Positions 37,101 to 42,122 of a stretch of 42,122 nt of DNA are shown piece after piece. Origin of the DNA: CAYYNQ01 sp964473105 (lineage in GTDB: Bacteria > Sumerlaeota > Sumerlaeia > MVZB01); contig CAYYNQ010000019.1 in assembly GCA_964473105.1 (NCBI GenBank), forward strand, positions 1 through 42,122, given 5' to 3'. Made by a program: the position numbers and the translations under genes. The notes beneath the pieces were generated by a model. It searched no databases. It was not told the DNA's origin and worked only from the letters and a program-made list of their open reading frames with translations. Position 1 is the stretch's first letter, and every line of letters begins with the position of its first letter.

Positions 37101-38374
37101 GCAATCAGCCTGTATGTTCCCGCCGTCCCACTGAATTCAAGGGGTTCGGACTCCACGTTATCGGGGTGAATGTTCCCGGGAATGACATTCTCAGGAAATC
37201 CACCAGCCAATTCGCTGGAAAAGGCTAGCTGGTCTTCCTTGACTGCAAGATAAACAACCGCCGAGGGTATCACATCATCACCGACTTCATCCTCGTTTAG
37301 GGTGAATGTCTGTTCGTCATTGTCCCCATCAATTTCAAAGGCATTATCGACTTTCTTTCCATCCAGTATCAGTCCTGAAATGGCCCCGTCCCCATCTTCC
37401 GATCCGCCTCCATAGACCATGCTGACACTGACCTTGTCATCCAACGCCGGCACACGCTTCTTGTAAGGATCCGATGGGTAGTTCGATTCCCGATCGTCGA
37501 AGTAGGGGAACATGACGGTGTCGAAAAGGTCGCTGATCCCCAAGCCCATGGCGAAACCGATCTGCGTGGTCATGACCATCTGGACATCGAGGCTTCCAAG
37601 GACCAAGTGCTCCTCGTTCGAAGTCAGGTCACCACGATCCTCCGGCCATGCCCGAAGGTAGGGAACAGCATCCGGATTGAAGATGATATCTGCATCCACG
37701 ATTTCACCCGCCTCGAATGAACTCTGCTGCAGGAACAAATCAACATTTCCATCCCCATCAAAATCAACGAATAGCTCTTCATCATCAAATTCATCCTGAT
37801 CCAGGATCGCCGCATTCAGAAAATCCGGCTCAATCCCGAAACCGCTTGTGATGAGATTTTCCGTAACATCGAAATCCCTGACGAAATACACAATGGGTGT
37901 CACGGCTGCAAACTCATCGCCGCCGGTCGTCTCGTCGGTGATGAAGGAGATAATGTTGTAACCATCGACAGCCGGCCGAATCGGCGGCAAACCCGCAGGA
38001 TCGGCCGGATGAGCGGGCAGCAAATCCGCCGGGAGAACATTGTCCTCGAAAGTCGGGCCACCCTCGCCGTTCCAGGTCTGGATGGCGCGCGTCATCGCGC
38101 CAATTACTTCAGCATCTGTAATTCCATTGTCATTGAGTCCCGGCGGAATAATGCTGCCACCTGAAAGACCGACAACTCTCAGGTAAGCATAGGTAATGTC
38201 AAACGTGGTGGGCAACCTGACATTGACGGCCTTATACTGGTCATCAACGGCTGTATTTCGATTGTTATCTTCAGGCAGCCAGACCTGAAAGGGTATGCCC
38301 GCATGAACCGGCGACATCAAAATCAATGCGACGGATGCCAGCAAAATCCTGCATCTGAATCCGGACAACAACAC
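31160..38374 (-). CDS. Giant exported FG-GAP/VCBS repeat protein with a degenerate matrixin domain
   Basis: 2404 residues from a GTG at 38374, 9 bases after AAGGGGA; a TTG at 38395 would sit inside that site. Signal peptide at 1-25 (RILLASVALILMSPVHAG). Residues 70-310 resemble a matrixin (M10) metalloprotease: AMTRAIQTWNGEG, VDADIIFNPD, then TTQIGFAMGLGIS and DTVMFPYFDD near 266-290, where the zinc helix HExGHxxGxxH has lost all ligands. After a beta-rich part, at least ten FG-GAP/VCBS calcium loops follow (GDIDMDGDLDVVTANFGG, ADFDGDGDLDIFVTQRS, GDFDLDGDMDVFVSY, GDVDNDGDIDLIVFN). A dockerin/EF-hand-like cluster (EDLNHNGVLDLDEEE) and a final IPT/TIG domain close the chain. Very acidic. Probably a calcium-stabilised surface or secreted protein; no sorting signal is seen. 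Confidence 0.88.
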   Translation of the reverse strand: MLLSGFRCRILLASVALILMSPVHAGIPFQVWLPEDNNRNTAVDDQYKAVNVRLPTTFDITYAYLRVVGLSGGSIIPPGLNDNGITDAEVIGAMTRAIQTWNGEGGPTFEDNVLPADLLPAHPADPAGLPPIRPAVDGYNIISFITDETTGGDEFAAVTPIVYFVRDFDVTENLITSGFGIEPDFLNAAILDQDEFDDEELFVDFDGDGNVDLFLQQSSFEAGEIVDADIIFNPDAVPYLRAWPEDRGDLTSNEEHLVLGSLDVQMVMTTQIGFAMGLGISDLFDTVMFPYFDDRESNYPSDPYKKRVPALDDKVSVSMVYGGGSEDGDGAISGLILDGKKVDNAFEIDGDNDEQTFTLNEDEVGDDVIPSAVVYLAVKEDQLAFSSELAGGFPENVIPGNIHPDNVESEPLEFSGTAGTYRLIAQTISGRELKIPAGMVSDFDEILFPVPELDDDLDDEPPGESEMELGDEDFNLEEVAELNSVYSFPGLPSLDDLGTSIGYAVVLGDDDLLLMESEFETPVQEFFDGEDDFVSEFYGGQGTQIRVGDGTAPESNIQNDWFFENAYITAELTSQGRLSASINDGPSVLSGFGSGPTSFFEVTIDGNSRYTNRITDIGADLAPIRIYDLAESATGAWIQPDKFSVQASWDITADGGFSGIPAGIIVSYTLRNESSSSRTFDFRQVLDTQLFGRENPVYVVDSNVIEQETTFSGMEIPDEIEFRTSVTDPVFSGFVTVRHGSFTPPDFVTIAKLSSLDKDHSAGGGSSLRGANAINKDTGIALRWHNISLTAQSSVTLRFIVGFLPPGSMVDTWLPLGEGGTVEDLENPEVDDEQLVTAIMLSPGESNDSIDIVSNTGTPDDDEEYVGITPGGPGGQLIFQRQDGAFPDTDFITAGGAIGDIDMDGDLDVVTANFGGGEDPVSARINRIYENQQRVNTDGSVTHFFRDVTFGEDRIPSTADDRWLGASGTPLPLTELSLDIVLADFDGDGDLDIFVTQRSAPNRLYENLGTPDASGDHGQIGVFQDRSEDVLPGLLNLGWDDSDGRGYPYRAAAGDIDSDGDLDLIISQQRPFTDEVITGLETGTSGFVDIHMDEENLADGLMDSANDWFTDEFKYAERVLINQINQPNYTPDSYLRGFYFRDDTLGADDRTGTLTSLEVSFSPPQCSQTVISWDPAELDRMPPVFPHMLQMAPFSSDDGTIEVGTMVASPMGLSAREPVLAPMTIDSALDLASARNFRVEKAIQATLPLADTVVPEGLDVSFVPAGIEVSVTADLLEHGAESAYFANVDIFSQDVNYDALPENANAPVGGNDGIPDGYFACFNYNSDFAVANGAPSLDISTRRETAHGIFPMELDSNIVPNAMLCFKRDANPLFLGIPEEHPADYEMDPGGESDREDDIAARVDRSSWGIAVADWTNSGRPSPFNTGYATDDNDFDEGSEGEDGEGPGFIERNIGGGNELRHASYNTVTGQGIGRGRLDEDGESLGGWPRGLDNTYFATRGANIYTPYVNEIKVIDDAEGGGENDDELLTDAWSEHPLGLHLGAPHDVTPGDFDLDGDMDVFVSYTTEFGIIDADDVIVPGGAPARNHVFINDSLGQLVDAGSSLQPNAEFVSMATISGDVDNDGDIDLIVFNAARESELYMNRVLTKPPDLYDEKDPKMLIDGGLDVIPHAASVFTAPPLDMAAYFSGITVRTAVGDVNSDGFPDLLSAEGGIFSQSGDLARLLINRSRGTVTSHNVQAVRAFVPGGASYPAPYVDIWEHNFEPDIFRSSITNIQGYLGTRSFMTDVAICDVDMDSDNDIIIAKRVLSGSGQGPEVLINQDTDFEHLNSIPDADVVGDGSFDTSVGMPDIVTAGIQSPEGLNPKKQNTAVVMADFDSNGTPDMFLANGQLLGSGDESSGDPGEEVSGAPNALLFNSSANPGQFSDVTESNLPPRLGGATATTDYIYDNTRGAVAADLTQDGLPDLILANQSDSGSSVGFRFLINEGTGEFSDEPVGDGPDDRIPEYLNTRPTSIMLLDVDLVGELTEDLNHNGVLDLDEEEFILEDGLISHIDRPSETEDLNGNGELDDGEDVNGNGLLDFVDLNNDGVITCREDGVWEGSLDLFVAFHNDFDRILINDPTNRRPGFFTDETSLRFPENLFDSPSRGATYGNLNGPILIRPEDENGPEILVAQFRGGVIPYFELLHWTSRVKEDGTLLRGVYRNITNEVQAPVSIAWAPEIDDDFENPDSMNGWAYDVDVIDYDLDGDLDVHISCAGNDSSQAGISSRNMFYVNRFVADGKNLPLTPNLRVSEKNPLVLNLAPRGGTRDTIVDVEVLGANFQSGLQLSFGDGIEVVDVTFDKSTRVIARISVEPDAHIGPRKIIAQNMAGGATVTKNGMFNVYAGLENPIHNSVKDPTWMLLE

Positions 38375-38512
38375 TGTGGCACATCCCCTTTGCAATCGGT
38401 TTATATATACCCGTCCGCTGTGGCATCTCCCACCATACTCGAACGAACATATGACCCGCCTTGTTCACTCCGGCCTTCCAACCAGACCCGCCCCCCATTA
38501 TCCCAACACGTA

Positions 38513-39397
38513 TCAGCGGACCGCCTTGATGCGGCTCTTGACGCTCGACAGCGACTCGAATTGCGAAATTAACGGCCTGACACGAGTTCCCCGCCGCCAT
38601 TTCCCGGGACTGCCTCCCCGCCCTTTTGCAATCTGCCCTCTCAGGCCTTCCTTCTGACGAATTCGGTCAATGGACCGGGCCAGCTTCCTGCGGGACTGCA
38701 GGCGCCCGTCATCCTCCGAACCCGGCAAGATAATCTTCGTGTCTTCCCCGGACCCGGAAAGCTTGCCCGATGATTTTATACCCGGTTCTTTGCTTTTATC
38801 GGCCGCATTGACCTCCAAAGAAACTGCTGCTGCACGATTGAACGCGGCAACCTGGAGCAATTTCAGGCTCTTGCGACCCAACATCTTCTCACCGGTCTCG
38901 GGATGCCTTACAACCCGGTGATGACCCGAATCGCCACCCACGATCCGCAACATCCCGTGGGGAATGACGGGTTCAACATGATTCAGACCCGTCTTCTCAC
39001 GATCCAGCCTCTTGTATCCGGTGAAGAGAAGAACCTCTTCACCCTCGCCAATATCCGCCATGCCGGGATAATGCTGCTTCATGGGTAATGGGGAATGGAT
39101 GGTTCCGCCAATCTCCTCGAACTCAAGCCGCCCGGCCTTGCTTAACTTGGCCTGGCCTTTGATAAACTCAGATGGTTTCAGCAAGTAACGGGTCACGAAG
39201 TTACCGTGACGATAAAGTGTTTCACGTTCCTCACACGATGCCACGAAGATCACGTCTGACTTTTTAACTAGATCATCGAAACTCAGTCGTTTAAGCCGAA
39301 ACTGTGCCTGCGCGTGCTGCATATCGGCAAACAGTGAAAGCATGGCAACACATGCGATCATGGCGGATCTCACGTATCGAGGGCAGACCGGCATCAT
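38513..39397 (-). CDS. Exported protein of the type found beside matrixin genes
   Basis: 294 residues from the ATG at 39397, 7 bases after AGGAGGGG; the longer frame from 39460 has no such site. Signal peptide 1-32 (AMIACVAMLSLFADMQHAQA). Residues 35-170 form one domain: LSFDDLVKKSDVIFVASCEE, RYLLKPSEFIKGQAKLSKAG, LEFEEIGGTIHSPLP, GEGEEVLLFTGYKRLD, GMLRIVGGDSGHHRVVRHPE. This beta-rich pattern (a SDxV-x-G-x-V opening, a VLKG-like turn and a GE-x-VLLFL strand) is shared by small exported proteins that often precede matrixin-family genes. The last 110 residues are lysine- and arginine-rich and poorly ordered. It lies 138 bp upstream of the giant protein on the same strand. Role unknown; I infer a chaperone or partner. 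Confidence 0.7.
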   Translation of the reverse strand: MMPVCPRYVRSAMIACVAMLSLFADMQHAQAQFRLKRLSFDDLVKKSDVIFVASCEERETLYRHGNFVTRYLLKPSEFIKGQAKLSKAGRLEFEEIGGTIHSPLPMKQHYPGMADIGEGEEVLLFTGYKRLDREKTGLNHVEPVIPHGMLRIVGGDSGHHRVVRHPETGEKMLGRKSLKLLQVAAFNRAAAVSLEVNAADKSKEPGIKSSGKLSGSGEDTKIILPGSEDDGRLQSRRKLARSIDRIRQKEGLRGQIAKGRGGSPGKWRRGTRVRPLISQFESLSSVKSRIKAVR

Positions 39398-39481
39398 CCG
39401 ACACCCCTCCTTGACGAAGTCTGAATTGTGACCGGAATTTGAGCACATCGATTGAATCAATTCCGTCTTCCGATCAGATAC

Positions 39482-39507
39482 AACTTGCCTGGTTAACCAG
39501 GCAAGTT
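39482..39507. promoter_or_regulatory. Perfect 26-bp palindrome in the leader of the exported-protein gene
   Basis: Both strands read AACTTGCCTGGTT followed by its own reverse complement. On the plus strand a T-rich run (TTCTTATT) follows, as in a terminator; on the minus strand none does. No plus-strand gene ends here, and it lies between the minus promoter (39633-39660) and the gene start at 39397. An operator or leader hairpin for the minus-strand gene is therefore likelier than a terminator. Confidence 0.5.
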
Positions 39508-39632
39508 TCTTATTCCAAAATCATCCGAGCGGACTCTCTTGGGGCACTCCCGTATGAAATCGGCTCCCGCCGACACGATCAACCTAGACCTTCTAAAGAA
39601 GAAACTCATTCTCCCCACAAGTCAACGTAAAC

Positions 39633-39660
39633 ATAATAATCAGAACCAATTCACTGTCAA
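39633..39660 (-). promoter_or_regulatory. Strong sigma-70-type promoter for the exported-protein and giant-protein genes
   Basis: On the minus strand a perfect TTGACA (39660-39655), a 16-base spacer, then TATTAT (39638-39633), 5 of 6. Transcription would start near 39626 and give a leader of about 230 bases that includes the 26-bp palindrome. Confidence 0.6.
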
Positions 39661-39740
39661 GACATAGTTCGGATTCTTTTGAAATCTCCCATGGTTTTCA
39701 ACCGAATTCGACCTGAACTGAAAACTGGATCCCGATGTCT

Positions 39741-39900
39741 ACCAAACCCCCAATTCATCCCCCAGCAGAGGTTACAACTCGAAAATTGGTATAACCGAAG
39801 AGCATACTTCGGTATTGGGGAGGGGGCTTCGGCGCCCCCGCTACCATGTGCTTATACCCTTTCGGGAACAATGACATATCCTGTCTCTTTCGGGACACCG
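39741..39900. ncRNA. Candidate structured RNA, strand and identity unknown
   Basis: Five stems fall within 160 bases: CCCCAAT/ATTGGGG (39748-39754 with 39814-39820), ACCGAAG/CTTCGGT (39794-39800 with 39807-39813) nested inside it, GGGGGC/GCCCCC (39822-39839), CCC/GGG (39857-39866) and TGTCTC/GGGACA (39882-39897). The last two share the sequence CTTTCGGGA. On the plus strand two loops can close as C(UUCG)G; on the minus strand two read GAAA. A U-G pair in the last stem favours plus. The segment is outside the leaders of both neighbouring genes, which argues for a separate RNA. RNase P RNA, tmRNA and SRP RNA motifs were not found. No promoter is obvious. Confidence 0.3.
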
Positions 39901-39961
39901 TAAGTTGGCTACTACAGATTTTGCTGCCGGATTGGGATGGCCCACCAGTAAAATTCGGACT

Positions 39962-39990
39962 TTGATATTTCATGATATTTCAGCTAGGAT
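39962..39990 (+). promoter_or_regulatory. Sigma-70-type promoter for scpB
   Basis: TTGATA (39962-39967), a 17-base spacer, then TAGGAT (39985-39990): 5 of 6 and 4 of 6 at ideal spacing. It implies a leader of about 120 bases before the scpB ATG. Confidence 0.45.
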
Positions 39991-40116
39991 GGGCTGTATC
40001 TTGCATCGGAGTCCAGCCGTGCCCCCCATATATGGCCATCTCAAACGTCCGGTCGATTATCCCGCTTCCCGCATCCAGATACACCCTTAAACTTTCAGCT
40101 GATCAGAGGTGTTCAC

Positions 40117-41019
40117 ATGACTGCAGATAAAACAATAACCAAAGTTGAATCAAACATTAACACAGATTTTGAGCCCTCTGTTGAAGTGATCGAAATCGAC
40201 TCTGAGAATGACTCCCTGACAGAAGGCGATCCGGGAGATCAGAATGAGGTTGTGAATACTCTTGAAGACTCGGTCGAGGTTGAACACCCATGTGCCCAGA
40301 TCATTGATACAGAACTAGATACACTCCTGAAAACACCGGTCGGATTGCGTAGTGCAATCGAGGCAGTGCTCTTCGCAGCGGTCGATCCGATCGGGCCACG
40401 ACGGATAGCCAATATCTGCGGGGTGGATGATACGAGGATGATTCGAAAGCTGATCGAGCAGATCAAAATCGATTACGAAAAAGGACGCCGTGGATTCCAG
40501 GTTATCGAGGCGGCCGGAGGTTATCAAATTACCACCCTACCGATGTTCGCCGATCTGATCTTGCGTCTTCGCAATCGGAAACGTCGTCCTTCGCTATCCC
40601 CCGCAGCACTGGAAACGCTGGCTATCATCGCATACCGAGGCCCTATAATCCGCGCCGAGATCGAAGCTGTCCGCGGTGTTGAAAGCAGCGGCACTGTCCG
40701 GAACCTGATCGATATGGGCCTGGTAGAGATGGCTGGCCGCAAAGACGTAATTGGACGGCCTCCCATGTATGCAACAACCGACCAATTCCTACGGGCTTTT
40801 GGGTTGAAGAGTCGCGGGGACCTGCCACCAATCGCCGAGTTGAAACAACAACTGGTCTTCAAGCAGGAAACTCGGGGAGAAAACGAAGAGGAAAAGTCAT
40901 CCGGCAAACCACGCCCAAACGGGAAATTTGGCGACAAACCGGGAAAATATACCGATGATTCGGGTCATCTTCCCGAGGAGAATGACGGTGACCCCGACGA
41001 CGACATGGATGGAAACTGA
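40117..41019 (+). CDS. scpB: Segregation and condensation protein B
   Basis: 300 residues, longer than the usual 190-200 because of an acidic N-terminal extension (about 1-70) and an acidic, glycine-rich tail (about 250-300). The core holds both winged helices: LRSAIEAVLFAAVDPIGPRR, RGFQVIEAAGGYQITTLPMF and the signature SPAALETLAIIAYRGPIIRA, followed by VRNLIDMGLVEMAGRKDVIGRP. ScpB dimers bind ScpA and SMC to form the condensin that organises the chromosome. AGAGGTG lies 8 bases before the ATG. No scpA is adjacent in the window; the pseudouridine synthase follows 137 bp on, a common gene order. Confidence 0.95.
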   Translation: MTADKTITKVESNINTDFEPSVEVIEIDSENDSLTEGDPGDQNEVVNTLEDSVEVEHPCAQIIDTELDTLLKTPVGLRSAIEAVLFAAVDPIGPRRIANICGVDDTRMIRKLIEQIKIDYEKGRRGFQVIEAAGGYQITTLPMFADLILRLRNRKRRPSLSPAALETLAIIAYRGPIIRAEIEAVRGVESSGTVRNLIDMGLVEMAGRKDVIGRPPMYATTDQFLRAFGLKSRGDLPPIAELKQQLVFKQETRGENEEEKSSGKPRPNGKFGDKPGKYTDDSGHLPEENDGDPDDDMDGN

Positions 41020-41156
41020 AAAATAGGCGATATGATAGCAGGCAACGGCGGGTCCATTACATGCACCATACAGAGTATCTGTCCCAAAATCCTGCCCTGA
41101 TTCATGGCTCATATTTCGGCGCCCTCTGTCATGCAGCCTGACATTAGAACATCTTC

Positions 41157-41951
41157 ATGAACCCCCGAATCGGAGAACATCTTCGCTTGAACCGTTATCT
41201 CGCCGGGTGCGGGTTAGGTTCACGCAGGTCTGTTGAAAGCCTGATCCGTTCGGGAAAGGTTCGCATCAACGAACGGATTGTCAGGAAATTGGCAACCACG
41301 GTTGATCCGGGACATGACTGTGTGACCGTCGAAGGGAAGAAGGTCCATCCTGCATCGGAACCTGTTTATATACTGATGAATAAACCACGCGGATACGATG
41401 TGACCCGCGGGGGTCGCCATCATCACCGCAGGGCATGGGATCTTTTGCCAAACAACACCCATCCCTCCGTGCAGTCGGTCGGCCGGCTGGACCGCAATTC
41501 AACAGGCTTGCTTCTTTTCACCAACGACGGCGAAGTGGCCAACCGTCTGACACACCCGCGATTTGGCTGCCGAAAAACCTATGCAGTGCTGGTCAAGGGG
41601 CAGGTTGACGATGCAACCCTGAAGCGATTCCGCGATGGAATTGAACTTGATGATGGTCCAGCCCGGGCCATTGAAATCGGACGACTGCCAACAATTAGGG
41701 AGAACACCCGTGAGGGAGATCGGCAGGCAGGCCTTCGGATGGTAATCACCGAAGGTCGTAACCGAATGATCCGGCGAATGTGCCAGACGATTGATCATCC
41801 GGTGATAGCCCTTCACCGCACACGGCTGGGGCCCCTCAAACTGGACAGCCTGCCAACAGGTAAAACAAGGCCGCTCAAGCGGCAGGAGGTAACCGCACTC
41901 TTGAAATTTACCGCAGAACTCGCGGCTGCGGTCAAGGGGCCGGATTCTTGA
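41157..41951 (+). CDS. rluB: 23S rRNA pseudouridine synthase, RluB/RsuA family
   Basis: 264 residues. An S4 RNA-binding domain opens the protein (RLNRYLAGCGLGSRRSVESL, residues 10-30). The catalytic domain has ILMNKPRGYDVT (72-83), the active-site box VGRLDRNSTGLLLFTNDG with Asp112, TYAVLVKG (141-148) and EGRNRMIRRMCQTIDHPV near 200. It isomerises a uridine in 23S rRNA (U2605 for RluB) during ribosome assembly. The RluB assignment over RluE/RsuA rests on the usual place next to scpB and on the S4 domain. The ATG has no strong ribosome site (AACATCTTC precedes it). Confidence 0.92.
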   Translation: MNPRIGEHLRLNRYLAGCGLGSRRSVESLIRSGKVRINERIVRKLATTVDPGHDCVTVEGKKVHPASEPVYILMNKPRGYDVTRGGRHHHRRAWDLLPNNTHPSVQSVGRLDRNSTGLLLFTNDGEVANRLTHPRFGCRKTYAVLVKGQVDDATLKRFRDGIELDDGPARAIEIGRLPTIRENTREGDRQAGLRMVITEGRNRMIRRMCQTIDHPVIALHRTRLGPLKLDSLPTGKTRPLKRQEVTALLKFTAELAAAVKGPDS

Positions 41952-41990
41952 CAAGAACAATGCCCAGTTGCTAGAAGGAAAGGCTGGAAT

Positions 41991-42066
41991 GCTGATGTAG
42001 CTCAGCTGGTAGAGCAACGCACTCGATATGAGTAGGTCGGGAGGTAGACTCTCCCCAACAGCTCCA
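41991..42066 (+). tRNA. tRNA-Thr-like gene with CGA anticodon and aberrant T-loop (possible pseudo-tRNA)
   Basis: 76 bases fold as a class I tRNA with encoded CCA. Acceptor GCTGATG/CAACAGC has one A-A mismatch (5-68). The D-arm GCTC-AGCTGGTA-GAGC is perfect with G18 G19. Anticodon stem ACGCA/TGAGT has one G-A mismatch; loop CTCGATA gives anticodon CGA with T at position 37. T-stem GGGAG/CTCCC is perfect but the loop is GTAGACT, lacking T54 and C56. The body (GTAGAGCAACGCACTCG, AGGTC variable loop, TCCA end) is that of tRNA-Thr(CGT), where the loop would read CTCGTAA. CGA would decode UCG (Ser), yet tRNA-Ser has a long variable arm, absent here. Also GCTGGA (41983-41988) can pair with TCCAGC (42063-42068) over the CCA end. 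Confidence 0.6.
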
Positions 42067-42122
42067 GCACCACCCCGGATAAAACCCCAGAAAATACAGT
42101 GCTCCGGCTACACAAACCCGTC

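Larger units (their letters stand above)
39398..40116. other. Long intergenic region with divergent promoters and structured segments
   Basis: 719 bp without a supported gene. From left to right it holds a perfect 26-bp palindrome (39482-39507), a minus-strand promoter (39633-39660), a hairpin-rich segment (about 39741-39900) and a plus-strand promoter for scpB (39962-39990). The short frames here do not look like proteins. Confidence 0.6.

Noticed and set aside
39741..39900. RNase P RNA, tmRNA or SRP RNA
   Set aside because: The universal motifs (GAGGAAAGTCC; a tRNA-like tail GGTTCGAATCC; GGAAGCAGCC) are absent on both strands.
1..42122. CRISPR array, complete insertion sequence or prophage
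   Set aside because: No regularly spaced repeats, transposase, integrase or phage structural gene is present.

Overview
This window comes from an uncultured-type, Gram-negative (diderm) bacterium of roughly 50% GC. Diderm character is suggested by a type IV pilus/secretin assembly locus, an O-antigen-ligase-like protein, an ABC-2 polysaccharide exporter and several proteins with N-terminal export signals. The mix (PilM-PilN fusion, bacterial XPB helicase with its partner, S55-type peptidase, giant FG-GAP protein) points to a deep-branching lineage near the PVC/FCB or Sumerlaeota-like candidate phyla rather than to Proteobacteria or Firmicutes. No rRNA or other strong taxonomic marker is present, so the phylum is inference.

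Layout. 1-3976 (minus): a pilus/secretin assembly operon of a PilM-PilN fusion, a small membrane TPR protein, and a TPR-bearing exported protein that runs off the left edge. 4555-5379 (minus): a sigma-70 family factor. 5601-7405 (plus): three small unrecognised proteins, two membrane-anchored. 7438-7845 (minus): OsmC-like peroxidase. 8057-18187 (plus): an envelope-glycan region with a GT2 glycosyltransferase, an O-antigen-ligase/TPR membrane protein, a siroheme sulfite/nitrite reductase, a WbdD-like coiled-coil methyltransferase, a double GT4 protein and another GT4. 18655-23410 (minus): a small protein, the XPB helicase and its large partner with an XPB/Ssl2 N-terminal-like domain and a WYL-like tail. 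23502-25456 (plus): a Wzm-type permease and an unknown protein. 25675-31007 (minus): a nucleotide-sugar epimerase, a beta-propeller/Fn3 exported protein and an S55 (SpoIVB-type) peptidase. 31160-39397 (minus): a ~2400-residue FG-GAP/VCBS surface protein with a degenerate matrixin domain, preceded by a small exported protein. 40117-42066 (plus): scpB, an RluB-type pseudouridine synthase and a tRNA-Thr-like gene with abnormal anticodon and T-loop.

How it fits together. The glycan genes form the core: GT2/GT4 enzymes, an epimerase making a UDP-sugar, a methyltransferase that could cap chains, an ABC-2 permease and a ligase. No ABC ATPase (Wzt) is in the window. The right half encodes large exported proteins probably displayed on or released from the surface. 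The clearest anomalies are the tRNA-Thr-like gene, the giant protein whose matrixin zinc site is lost, the fused PilM-PilN with a TPR partner where PilO is expected, the XPB operon, and a hairpin-rich region between two divergent promoters at 39740-39900.
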